This document shows, in pieces, positions 6,228-12,903 of a DNA stretch of 25,957 nucleotides. Position numbers and translations under genes: made by a program. Each line of letters begins with the position of its first letter. Positions within the stretch are counted from its first letter, which is position 1. Source of the DNA: Candidatus Woesearchaeota archaeon. Its GTDB lineage: Archaea; Nanobdellota; Nanobdellia; Woesearchaeales; JAHWIC01. The DNA is taken from contig JAHWIC010000020.1 of NCBI GenBank assembly GCA_019322805.1, forward strand, positions 1-25,957, in the 5' to 3' direction. Under the pieces are notes generated by a model. It was not told the DNA's origin and searched no databases. It saw only the letters and a list, made by a program, of their open reading frames with translations.

Positions 6228-7002
6228 GATAGCACTTTACCTCAATAAATCAATTGAAGAAAACGCTGGAATATACTTTGATAAAGCTAAGAAGGCAAAG
6301 AAAAAGATAGAGGGAGCTAAAGAGGCTTTAGCTAAAAGTGAAAAGAAACTAGCTGATTTATTAAGGAAGAAAGAAAAAGAGCTGAAGAAAGGAGAAAAGA
6401 AAGAAAAGATAGAGAGAGAAAAGAAATGGTATGAAAAATTCCATTGGTTTATTTCATCAACTGGTTTCTTGGTTATTGGCGGCAGAGATGCAACTACAAA
6501 CGAAATAATAATCAAGAAACATACTGATACAAATGATTTAGTTTTGCATACTGACTTAGCAGGCTCGCCATTCTTTGTAATAAAATCAGAAGGAAAAGAA
6601 ATAGATAAAACAACAATAAGGGAAGCAGCTGATGCAACTGTTACTTTCTCAAAAACATGGAAATTAGGCATGAAATCAACGCCAGCTTTCTATGTAAAGC
6701 CAGAACAGGTCAGCAAAAAAGCAAAAGCAGGGGAATACCTCAAAAAAGGAGCTTTCATGATTTACGGAAAAACAAATTATATTGAAAATGAAATAAACCT
6801 GGCAGTAGGCATGACAAAAGACAATGCGATAATGGCTGGTCCGGCAGATGCAGTAAAAAAGAACTGTGAAAATTATGTTCAGCTGGAGCAGGGCAGGGAA
6901 AAAACAAGCAGTATTGCAAAACTAATCCAGAGAAAGATTGGCGGTGACTTGGACGAAATAATCAGGGCTTTGCCTGCTGGTGGGTGTAAGATTAAAAAAT
7001 GA
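6220..7002 (+). CDS. Stand-alone NFACT-R (DUF814) domain protein, Rqc2/NEMF-related
   Basis: 260 residues. Full Rqc2/NEMF/RqcH proteins bind stalled large ribosomal subunits and have NFACT-N, HhH, coiled-coil and NFACT-R domains. Here only the end of the coiled coil (about residues 20-75, very Lys-rich) and the NFACT-R domain are present. The diagnostic part is FLVIGGRDATTNEIIIKKH followed by DLVLHTDLAGSPFFVIKSEG. The NFACT-N and HhH parts are missing, and no upstream remnant is seen. I chose the ATG at 6220, after an AAGGAGA SD; an in-frame start at 6184 inside the HD gene is unlikely. Ends overlapping the next gene by 4 nt (ATGA). A shortened tRNA/ribosome-binding factor is the likely role. 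Confidence 0.88.
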   Translation: MARIALYLNKSIEENAGIYFDKAKKAKKKIEGAKEALAKSEKKLADLLRKKEKELKKGEKKEKIEREKKWYEKFHWFISSTGFLVIGGRDATTNEIIIKKHTDTNDLVLHTDLAGSPFFVIKSEGKEIDKTTIREAADATVTFSKTWKLGMKSTPAFYVKPEQVSKKAKAGEYLKKGAFMIYGKTNYIENEINLAVGMTKDNAIMAGPADAVKKNCENYVQLEQGREKTSSIAKLIQRKIGGDLDEIIRALPAGGCKIKK

Positions 7003-7784
7003 TTCCAATCTTTAAGTGCCAGCAATGTGGCAAATGCTGTGACCATATACGTGGCAGAATCAGCAAAGAAGAAAAAGAATTCTTGAGGAAATTTGCATAT
7101 GGAAAGATGCCTTTAGTGCAGTTATTGCCAGTAGAAAGAGTTTCATTTCCATTATGGGATTGGGAAGCTAAGAGATTTATGAAATGGCAGAAAGAGGTAA
7201 ATATAGATGCAAAGATAAAGCCGTCAAGAGCAATCCTTGACTTAAACTCAAACAAAGCAATAATTGTAACATACTCAATGGATGTAAGTTCATGCCCATT
7301 TCTTCAAGATAAAAAATGTTTAATCTATGATAAAAAAAGAGCTTATGTCTGCAGATTGTTTCCATTCAACAAAGGACCTTTCCTAAAGACAAATGAAGCA
7401 TTCAACAAAGATGATATGTTTGGAACCTGTCCTGCACTGAAAGATATCCTGCCAAAGCTGCCTTATGATAAAAAAGACATTGTAAAATTCCTGGACAAAG
7501 CCTTTCCAGACGGCTCTTTCCTTAATGTTGTGCAGCACGATTTAATAACAGAATGGGAAAACAAGACAATAATTGCCCTGATGAAAGCCAAGAAGATAAG
7601 GCCTGCAATGAATTATCCTTATGAATTCTTAAAGAAGCGCATAGACAATGCAGAAAAAATAGATTTTACAGATTTTTTGGTTGAATCAGGCTTTATTTCA
7701 AGGGAAGAAATGGATAGATTAATAAACCACTTTGATAATAATATTGAAGCAAAAGGTAAAATCAAGGAATTTATTAATCAATAG
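6999..7784 (+). CDS. YkgJ-family cysteine-cluster protein
   Basis: 261 residues. The N-terminus carries the family's Cys cluster, CQQCGKCC (C7, C10, C13, C14), and a second cluster lies near residues 100-125 (CPFLQDKKCLIYDKRAYVCRLFPF-like). These cysteines are thought to bind an Fe-S cluster or zinc; the family has no firmly established reaction. The C-terminal 100 residues are helical with no motif I recognise. Third gene of the operon, overlapping the NFACT-R stop by 4 nt. Repeat copy A begins just after its stop. Confidence 0.85.
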   Translation: MIPIFKCQQCGKCCDHIRGRISKEEKEFLRKFAYGKMPLVQLLPVERVSFPLWDWEAKRFMKWQKEVNIDAKIKPSRAILDLNSNKAIIVTYSMDVSSCPFLQDKKCLIYDKKRAYVCRLFPFNKGPFLKTNEAFNKDDMFGTCPALKDILPKLPYDKKDIVKFLDKAFPDGSFLNVVQHDLITEWENKTIIALMKAKKIRPAMNYPYEFLKKRIDNAEKIDFTDFLVESGFISREEMDRLINHFDNNIEAKGKIKEFINQ

Positions 7785-7785
7785 A

Positions 7786-7974
7786 AAAATAATAAAAAGG
7801 ATCATTGGAAAAAATCATTAAAAAATAATCAATAGAAAACAAAAAATAAATCTGATTTTTGCTTACTGGAAAGGTTAAGGCAAAAATCATCCACATTCAT
7901 TGCTAAAGTAAAGTAAGCGGATGAAAATTCCTTTAGCGCGGTGAAGAAAGGAATTTTCAGATTTAATTGTTTTA
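7786..7974 (+). repeat. Four-way-junction intergenic repeat, copy A (core 7848-7964)
   Basis: An A-rich leader with TCATTGGAAAA and TCAATAGAAAA words precedes a 117-nt core. Helices: P1 7848-7853 region with 7959-7964 (AAATCTGA/TCAGATTT, 8 bp if the shared GA is counted), P2 gatttttgctt with its complement (7854-7864 / 7877-7888, one wobble), P3 catccac/gcggatg (7889-7895 / 7917-7923, one mismatch), and P4 12 bp (7923-7934 / 7947-7958). The arms abut with almost no linkers, giving a cloverleaf-like four-way junction. It lies between the YkgJ-family gene and nnrE, its end 10-31 nt before the nnrE start. No tail motif. Confidence 0.85.
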
Positions 7975-7995
7975 ATGATATTGAATGTTGGTAAA

Positions 7996-8613
7996 ATGAT
8001 AACTACAAAACAAATGAAAAAACTAGAGGATAAATCAGAGCACTTTGGAGTTTCTAAAAAGCAGTTAATGGAAAATGCCGGCAAAGGAATAAATAATGTC
8101 TTAAAGAAGAAATTCAAAGACCTAAAAAGGAAGAAAATCCTAATCGTCTGTTATCATGGAAATAATGGCGGTGATGGTTTTGTTGCTGCAAGATACCTGT
8201 CAAATAAATCAACTGTTGAGGTCTTATTCATTGGAAATGAAAGAAAACTAAAGGATGAGGCTTCTTTTAATTTCAACAGAATCATAAACAACCACAAAAT
8301 CCTGTTTACATATGGATCTGAGGATTTGGATTTTAATAAATATAATATAATAATTGATGCAATGCTTGGCACTGGAACAAAAGGCAAATTAAAAGAGCCA
8401 ATCTCTTCTGTAGTAGACAAAATAAACAAGTCAAAAGCATACAAAGTAGCAGTTGACATCCCAACAGGCTTAAACCCGGATACAGGAAAGATAATAGATA
8501 AAGCAGTTAAAGCAGATTTGATAATAACCTTCCACGACCTTAAAACAGGATTAAGGAAACTAAAAAACAAAACAGTCATAGCTGATATTGGAATACCAGA
8601 AGAAGCAAAGTAA
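7996..8613 (+). CDS. nnrE: NAD(P)H-hydrate epimerase (YjeF N-terminal domain)
   Basis: 205 residues. Interconverts the R and S forms of damaged NAD(P)HX so that the dehydratase (NnrD, 11594-12424) can repair it. Starts MITTKQMKKLE like most family members, which is why I prefer the ATG at 7996 over an in-frame ATG at 7975 close to the end of the repeat. Motifs: LMENAG near residue 24-29, GNNGGDG (55-61) for phosphate binding, DAMLGTG (121-127) with the catalytic-region aspartate, and VDIPTGLNPDTG. In many bacteria NnrE and NnrD are fused; here they are separate genes 3 kb apart, and each follows a copy of the same repeat. Its stop abuts the stop of the convergent lipase-like gene. Confidence 0.93.
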   Translation: MITTKQMKKLEDKSEHFGVSKKQLMENAGKGINNVLKKKFKDLKRKKILIVCYHGNNGGDGFVAARYLSNKSTVEVLFIGNERKLKDEASFNFNRIINNHKILFTYGSEDLDFNKYNIIIDAMLGTGTKGKLKEPISSVVDKINKSKAYKVAVDIPTGLNPDTGKIIDKAVKADLIITFHDLKTGLRKLKNKTVIADIGIPEEAK

Positions 8614-11073
8614 CTATTCCTTTAATATCTCTACTATCAATTCCTTGGTTTGCGGATAAAAGCCAGGATCAAGCACATTTGTGTGGAGGTTTGATTGTAA
8701 AGAATCAGTACACTCACCTTCTATAACAAAATTCTCAACACCTTCCAGCTTTGCGCTTTCAGCAGTAACTATGCCATCACCGTCTTGGCCTTTATCCATC
8801 TCACAGCCACTGCTGCTGATAGCAAAAAATTTAGCACCTTCCGGGATATTTCTTGAATTAAGCCTGCTCAAGAATATGCTTCCTTCACTCATATCTTTGC
8901 ATTCCTTAGAAGAACCAAGCACTGAACATACCTGCTTAACTCTTCCAGAGATTCCATGGTGCGGGGTATTTACTGTAATAACCTTGTTTACATCATTATA
9001 TCCAAACAAGTCGAGGTATTGCCTTGTTACAAGGCCGCCCATTGAATGAGCGACAATATTCACCTTATCAGCACCTGTCCTGAACTTCAACAGATCAATA
9101 ATCTCTTTTAGCCGCAGTGCATAGTTCTCTATTCTTTCAGACTTTTGAACCTCTACAGCATAAGATGCAACATCATAATGGGCAATATAATAATAACTCG
9201 ACCTTACAGTTACTGGTTTTCCGCTTTTTCCCCATTCCCCTGGCATGACCTCATAAGGATTCAACCTTATGTTGAGTTCTCCTACATTTACAAAACCATC
9301 ATCCTGCATCTTCTTCTGTATCCTTGCAAAGTCGTCCATAGCAAATTCAGGGCTGTTGGCTCTGTTAACCATATGCCCATGTATGAAAAGCACAGGGAAC
9401 AGCTCTTCCTTGCTTCCGCATTCCTCAGTGCAGCAGGGCTGGCATTCATCAAAAACACAGCACATTGGAGGGTTATCACTTAATGTGGTTATCATATCAA
9501 CCTCAACTGAGGGAATGTCTAAGTCTGCTTTCTTAAAAGAAGAGATATCCATAGCTACCATATTTAGTATTGAACTAGTCTCAGCTGTTTCAGTATATGA
9601 AACATCCCTGCAGCTATCTTGCAAGTATAGCAAGTTCTCGCGGTTATTAAGCAAAACTGCTTTGTAAAGGTCAGATGCAGAAATACTTGAAGAATATCCA
9701 GTTGAGGTGTTTCTTAAAGCAATCTCTCTATCAGCTAATTCAAGCAATCCTTCTTTTCCGTAGATAGAAGATTTAAGAATAAAATCTTTTGTTCTAAGCA
9801 ATGCTTTTAATTCAATTTCTTCTGCAACTTTTTTAAGCAATTCTTCAGAGATACTTAGACTATAATTGGACTTAAATGCCAAAGACTCATTATTTTTTTC
9901 GTCAATCTTTAAAGCAAGGCTTCTTAACTCATTACAATCAAACTCCTGCGAGAAATCAGTATATGCAATCCCTTCCTTTACATCTAACAGGCTTTTACCC
10001 AAGTTTAACAGGAACAAGCCTTTTAACTTAATTTCTTCAAGAAGGTTTATTTGTAATTTAAGCTCTTGGACTTTGCTGCTTAAGTAAGCAGCCTCCTTGT
10101 TTTCTTTAATTTCTAAATAATCGGAATATATCTTTCCTGCAATATCATTAAAATCACTTAACCTTTTGTTGTTCTTAGCATTGTTTTCTTTCAGATAATA
10201 GTTTAGACTGTCCATCATCTTCTCCTTTAGGCTTGTTACACCTGCAAGCAAATCAATATTCTCATTTCTTAACCTTATTGCATTAAGAATATTCTCCTGC
10301 GCTTCAGCTAACTTATCAGTTAACCTGCTTATCTCGCTAAGATAGCCCATAAACCTTTGATTCAGTAATATATAATCCTCAGAGCTCCAAAGCCGGATTA
10401 TTCCATCTTTTTTAGCCTCGATACTATTAAGTTCCTTTCTGTTGTCTATATCTCTATAGGCTCCTGCGCCTTCTTTTACAGTCGACTGCAGCTTTTCAAA
10501 CAGAAGCTCATTTTGCCCAACTAATTCTGATGCACTCTTTATACCAAGAAGCCAGCTTTCTATGTCTGTTTTAAGGTTGGGCTTTAGTTCAGCTTCTTCA
10601 TCATTTAGCTCGTAATTCACGCTTACAATTGCTGATTTATACCTTGGTATCTCCTTGGTTAAGCAGATAACTGTCTTGATATTCTTGCATTCTACCTCAA
10701 AATTATATAATAACTGGCCATGGCCTTTTCCAGGAGCAGGCAGATTATACCCTTTTATAACTTCCTGGTTATGGTTGAGTGTTTGTTTGCTTGAGTGTAT
10801 TAGGCTATTGTTTTTCAAATCATAAAGAGAGAATTCACATTCAGCTTTGCACTGCAAAAAGTTCTTGTTCTTTATATTAAATTTAACATACACTGGCTCA
10901 TCATTCTTAACAGAAAAGCTGGTATCAAGGGGGCTTAACTCTATGCTTAATTCATCTCTGATAAAAAACCTTATCTTAATACCAAATGCAAGTGCTACAG
11001 CAAGCACTAATAAAACAAGAATGATGAACTTAATCAAACCCCTTTTAACCCTTTTTTTAACTTCTTCGGGCAT
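8614..11073 (-). CDS. Membrane-anchored lipase-like alpha/beta hydrolase with long helical stalk
   Basis: 819 residues. A positively charged start and one hydrophobic segment (about 12-31) suggest an N-terminal membrane anchor with the bulk outside the cell. Residues 40-150 look like a beta-rich domain with paired Cys. Residues of about 160-450 are largely helical and heptad-like. A Cys-dense stretch (538-552, CC...CxxCC...C) precedes the alpha/beta-hydrolase domain: oxyanion-type FIHGH (564-567), nucleophile S677 in AHSMGG, likely acid D764 or D766 (GQDGDGIV), and H797 (NLHTNV). The closest general match is triacylglycerol-lipase/esterase-type enzymes; the substrate is unknown. Transcribed from a TATA box shared with the divergent regulator gene. 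Confidence 0.85.
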   Translation of the reverse strand: MPEEVKKRVKRGLIKFIILVLLVLAVALAFGIKIRFFIRDELSIELSPLDTSFSVKNDEPVYVKFNIKNKNFLQCKAECEFSLYDLKNNSLIHSSKQTLNHNQEVIKGYNLPAPGKGHGQLLYNFEVECKNIKTVICLTKEIPRYKSAIVSVNYELNDEEAELKPNLKTDIESWLLGIKSASELVGQNELLFEKLQSTVKEGAGAYRDIDNRKELNSIEAKKDGIIRLWSSEDYILLNQRFMGYLSEISRLTDKLAEAQENILNAIRLRNENIDLLAGVTSLKEKMMDSLNYYLKENNAKNNKRLSDFNDIAGKIYSDYLEIKENKEAAYLSSKVQELKLQINLLEEIKLKGLFLLNLGKSLLDVKEGIAYTDFSQEFDCNELRSLALKIDEKNNESLAFKSNYSLSISEELLKKVAEEIELKALLRTKDFILKSSIYGKEGLLELADREIALRNTSTGYSSSISASDLYKAVLLNNRENLLYLQDSCRDVSYTETAETSSILNMVAMDISSFKKADLDIPSVEVDMITTLSDNPPMCCVFDECQPCCTEECGSKEELFPVLFIHGHMVNRANSPEFAMDDFARIQKKMQDDGFVNVGELNIRLNPYEVMPGEWGKSGKPVTVRSSYYYIAHYDVASYAVEVQKSERIENYALRLKEIIDLLKFRTGADKVNIVAHSMGGLVTRQYLDLFGYNDVNKVITVNTPHHGISGRVKQVCSVLGSSKECKDMSEGSIFLSRLNSRNIPEGAKFFAISSSGCEMDKGQDGDGIVTAESAKLEGVENFVIEGECTDSLQSNLHTNVLDPGFYPQTKELIVEILKE

Positions 11074-11094
11074 ACTCTAGGTGTTTAAAGATAA

Positions 11095-11104
11095 ATTTAT
11101 AAAC
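11095..11104. promoter_or_regulatory. Shared bidirectional TATA box
   Basis: The near-palindrome ATTTATAAAC lies 24-32 nt before the plus-strand ATG (11128) and 22-30 nt before the minus-strand ATG (11073). One TATA element may serve two divergent leaderless genes. Confidence 0.5.
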
Positions 11105-11127
11105 CTTTTCTTAGTATATCTGCATCA

Positions 11128-11400
11128 ATGACAAGAAGAGAAGAAATAACAGCATTGCTTGAAAAAGAACCATTATCTGCACACGAATTAGCACTAAGAT
11201 TTGAGGCACTCCCTCAAGATATAGTTGAGGATTTGGAGCATATCAAAAAATCTATAAAGCCAAAGAGATTAATTGTGATTCCTGCTAAATGTGAAGATTG
11301 TGGTTTTATGTTCAAAGAAAGAGAAAAGATAAAAAAGCCAAGTAAATGTCCAAAATGCAGAAGTGAGCGCGTATTTGCGCCTTTGTTTAAGATAAAATAA
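11128..11400 (+). CDS. HTH/Zn-ribbon transcriptional regulator (COG3357-like)
   Basis: 90 residues. Residues 1-45 form a predicted winged-helix segment (REEITALLEKEPLSAHELALRF), and residues 52-80 a zinc ribbon with C55-x2-C58 and C74-x2-C77. This combination is the archaeal predicted-regulator family COG3357. A DNA-binding regulator is expected, but its targets are unknown. It is divergent from the lipase-like gene and shares its promoter, so it could regulate that gene. Repeat copy B begins directly at its stop codon. Confidence 0.85.
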   Translation: MTRREEITALLEKEPLSAHELALRFEALPQDIVEDLEHIKKSIKPKRLIVIPAKCEDCGFMFKEREKIKKPSKCPKCRSERVFAPLFKIK

Positions 11401-11593
11401 TCAATAGAAAAGGATCAATTTGAGAAATCAATAAAAAACAAAAAATAAATATGATTTTTGCTTTATTCCATTCCAGAAAGCAAAAATCGTCTATAGTCAT
11501 TGCTAAAGCAAAGGTAAGCGGATGAAAATTCCTTTATTGCGATGAAGAAAGGAATTTTCAGATTTAATAATTGTCATTTGATGGATTGTTAAA
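11401..11593 (+). repeat. Four-way-junction intergenic repeat, copy B (core 11447-11565)
   Basis: The same layout as copy A: leader with TCAATAGAAAAGGATCAA words, P1 11447-11454 with 11558-11565 (one mismatch), P2 12 bp (gatttttgcttt and complement), P3 with wobbles and a mismatch (cgtctat/gcggatg), P4 12 bp perfect with a 12-nt loop ATTGCGATGAAG, like copy A's AGCGCGGTGAAG. It starts at the stop codon of the HTH/Zn-ribbon gene and ends 28 nt before the nnrD start. Confidence 0.85.
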
Positions 11594-12424
11594 ATGAAAA
11601 CATTGACAAAAAAAGATCTTAAAATCCCAAAAAGAAGCACAAAAAGCCATAAAGGAGATAATGGCAAAGTCTTGGTTATAGGCGGCTCTAGGGATTATGT
11701 TGGAGCTGTTGCTTTGGCAGGCTTAGCTGCGTTAAGAACTGGTGTTGACTGGGTTACTGTTGCCGTTCCAGAGAAGGTAGGTTGGGCAATAAATGCTTTA
11801 ACTCCTGATTTAGTTGTAAAGAAATACAAAGGAGATGACTTCTGCGCTTCAAGAGCAAAAGATGTTTTAAAGCTTGCTAAAGGATTTGATGCAGTATTAA
11901 TAGGAAATGGCATAGGAATGCATGCAAAGTCATTCTGTAAGGCATTTTTGTCAAAAATAAACAAACCATGCGTTATTGATGCGGATGCAATAAAGGCAGT
12001 AAATATAGATATGATTAATAACTGCATATTGACGCCACATGAGAAGGAGTTGAATATTTTTTTAAAGAATTCAAAATTGAATAAAATCAATAAAATAAAA
12101 AATCAAAATAAAAAAATCAATGAAATCAGAAAAATAATAAAAAATAACATAATTCTGCTGAAAGGGCCTGTTGATACCATAATATCAAAAAATAAAGTAG
12201 CAAAGAACAAAACAGGAAATCCAGGAATGACTAAAGCAGGAACTGGTGATGTTTTGGCTGGCTTATGTGTTGGGTTCTTAGGGCAAGGATTGGATTTGTT
12301 TCAGGCTGCTTGTAATGCAGCTTACATAAATGGTGTTCTTGGTGATTTGCATTTAAAGAAGAAGAAAGGATATACTTATTTAGCTAGTGATTTACTGGAA
12401 GATATTAAGGAAGTTCTGAAATAA
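11594..12424 (+). CDS. nnrD: ADP-dependent NAD(P)H-hydrate dehydratase
   Basis: 276 residues. Removes water from S-NAD(P)HX using ADP (or ATP) to regenerate NAD(P)H; partner of the epimerase at 7996. Ribokinase-like fold motifs: GDNGKVLVIGGS (21-32), LTPHEKEL near residue 154, LLKGPVDTII, and the nucleotide-binding/catalytic GNPGMTKAGTGDVLAG with the AGTGD at about 215-219. Residues of about 165-190 are an Asn/Lys/Ile-rich segment whose DNA (12067-12150) is made of AATCAATAAAAT-like words similar to the repeat leaders; total length stays normal. It immediately follows repeat copy B. Confidence 0.94.
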   Translation: MKTLTKKDLKIPKRSTKSHKGDNGKVLVIGGSRDYVGAVALAGLAALRTGVDWVTVAVPEKVGWAINALTPDLVVKKYKGDDFCASRAKDVLKLAKGFDAVLIGNGIGMHAKSFCKAFLSKINKPCVIDADAIKAVNIDMINNCILTPHEKELNIFLKNSKLNKINKIKNQNKKINEIRKIIKNNIILLKGPVDTIISKNKVAKNKTGNPGMTKAGTGDVLAGLCVGFLGQGLDLFQAACNAAYINGVLGDLHLKKKKGYTYLASDLLEDIKEVLK

Positions 12425-12516
12425 GCCTCTATCTGATTTCTACATCATTTTCTTACTAGTTCTAGTTCTAAAACTATAACATGCCTCTTTGTTCTTATTT
12501 TCGATTTATTTCACAA
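12425..12516. other. Gap with no feature seen (part of 331-nt intergenic)
   Basis: AT-rich, with a short direct repeat CTAGTTCTAGTTCTA near 12458-12472. I see no ORF, promoter or stable hairpin in this part. Confidence 0.4.
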
Positions 12517-12653
12517 CAATTCCCCACCTTCCGCAATCTTAACAATACAGCAAATTGCGGCAGGGAACTTTATGTTCCCTGCGGGGTCTATTGAAAATCA
12601 AAGATTTTCAATGCATTGGAAATCTTCGATTTCCAAAGTATCGGGTGAAACCC
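12517..12653 (+). ncRNA. Candidate structured RNA or hairpin cluster
   Basis: Closely packed hairpins: caat/attg (12517-12520/12590-12593) and cccc/gggg (12522-12525/12583-12586) enclose a 7-bp stem (12531-12537/12554-12560) and an 8-bp stem (12561-12568/12574-12581). Two more follow: 9 bp at 12591-12599/12603-12611 and 9 bp at 12616-12624/12628-12636, then a 3-bp GGG-TGAAA-CCC. The 12591 hairpin competes for bases with the outer caat/attg helix. There is no ORF. It lies after nnrD, so part of it may act as a terminator; the strand is a guess. Confidence 0.4.
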
Positions 12654-12691
12654 TTAGAACCGAAACATTTAAATACTATTAAAAAAGACAT

Positions 12692-12712
12692 CATTTAAAA
12701 TATATATAAAAA
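12692..12712 (+). promoter_or_regulatory. TATA-rich promoter region for the AbrB-antiporter operon
   Basis: Overlapping ATTTAAAA and ATATATATAAAA boxes lie 44-64 nt before the AbrB-like start; another, ATTTAAATA, is at 12667-12675. Any of these could serve; the true one cannot be chosen from sequence. Confidence 0.4.
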
Positions 12713-12755
12713 TAAATAAAGTATTAATAAAAAAGATAGCAAAAATAATAGTATA

Positions 12756-12902
12756 ATGGTAAAGATACAAAAACTCCCGTCAAGCCAGCTAGTAATCACT
12801 ATTCCTAAGCGTCTTGCCGAATATGAGGGCTTAGCTAAAGGCATGGAGATTGAGTTCAAGAAGCACAAGGAGGGCTTCCTTTTGGTTGTAAAAAAGAAGT
12901 AA
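12756..12902 (+). CDS. Small AbrB/SpoVT-like protein
   Basis: 48 residues: MVKIQKLPSSQLVITIPKRL, then EYEGLAKGMEIEFKKHKEG and a final LLVVKKK. The QLVITIPKRLAE strand-loop-helix and the GMEIEF strand are the swapped-hairpin AbrB fold, a DNA-binding dimer. It ends 1 nt before the antiporter gene and is surely in the same operon, so a regulator of antiporter expression is likely. The gene is short but the match to the fold pattern is good. Confidence 0.8.
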   Translation: MVKIQKLPSSQLVITIPKRLAEYEGLAKGMEIEFKKHKEGFLLVVKKK

Positions 12903-12903
12903 A

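Noticed and set aside
7975..7995. Upstream ATG for nnrE
   Set aside because: It lies 10 nt past the repeat core and adds seven residues not typical of the family, whereas 7996 gives MITTKQM.
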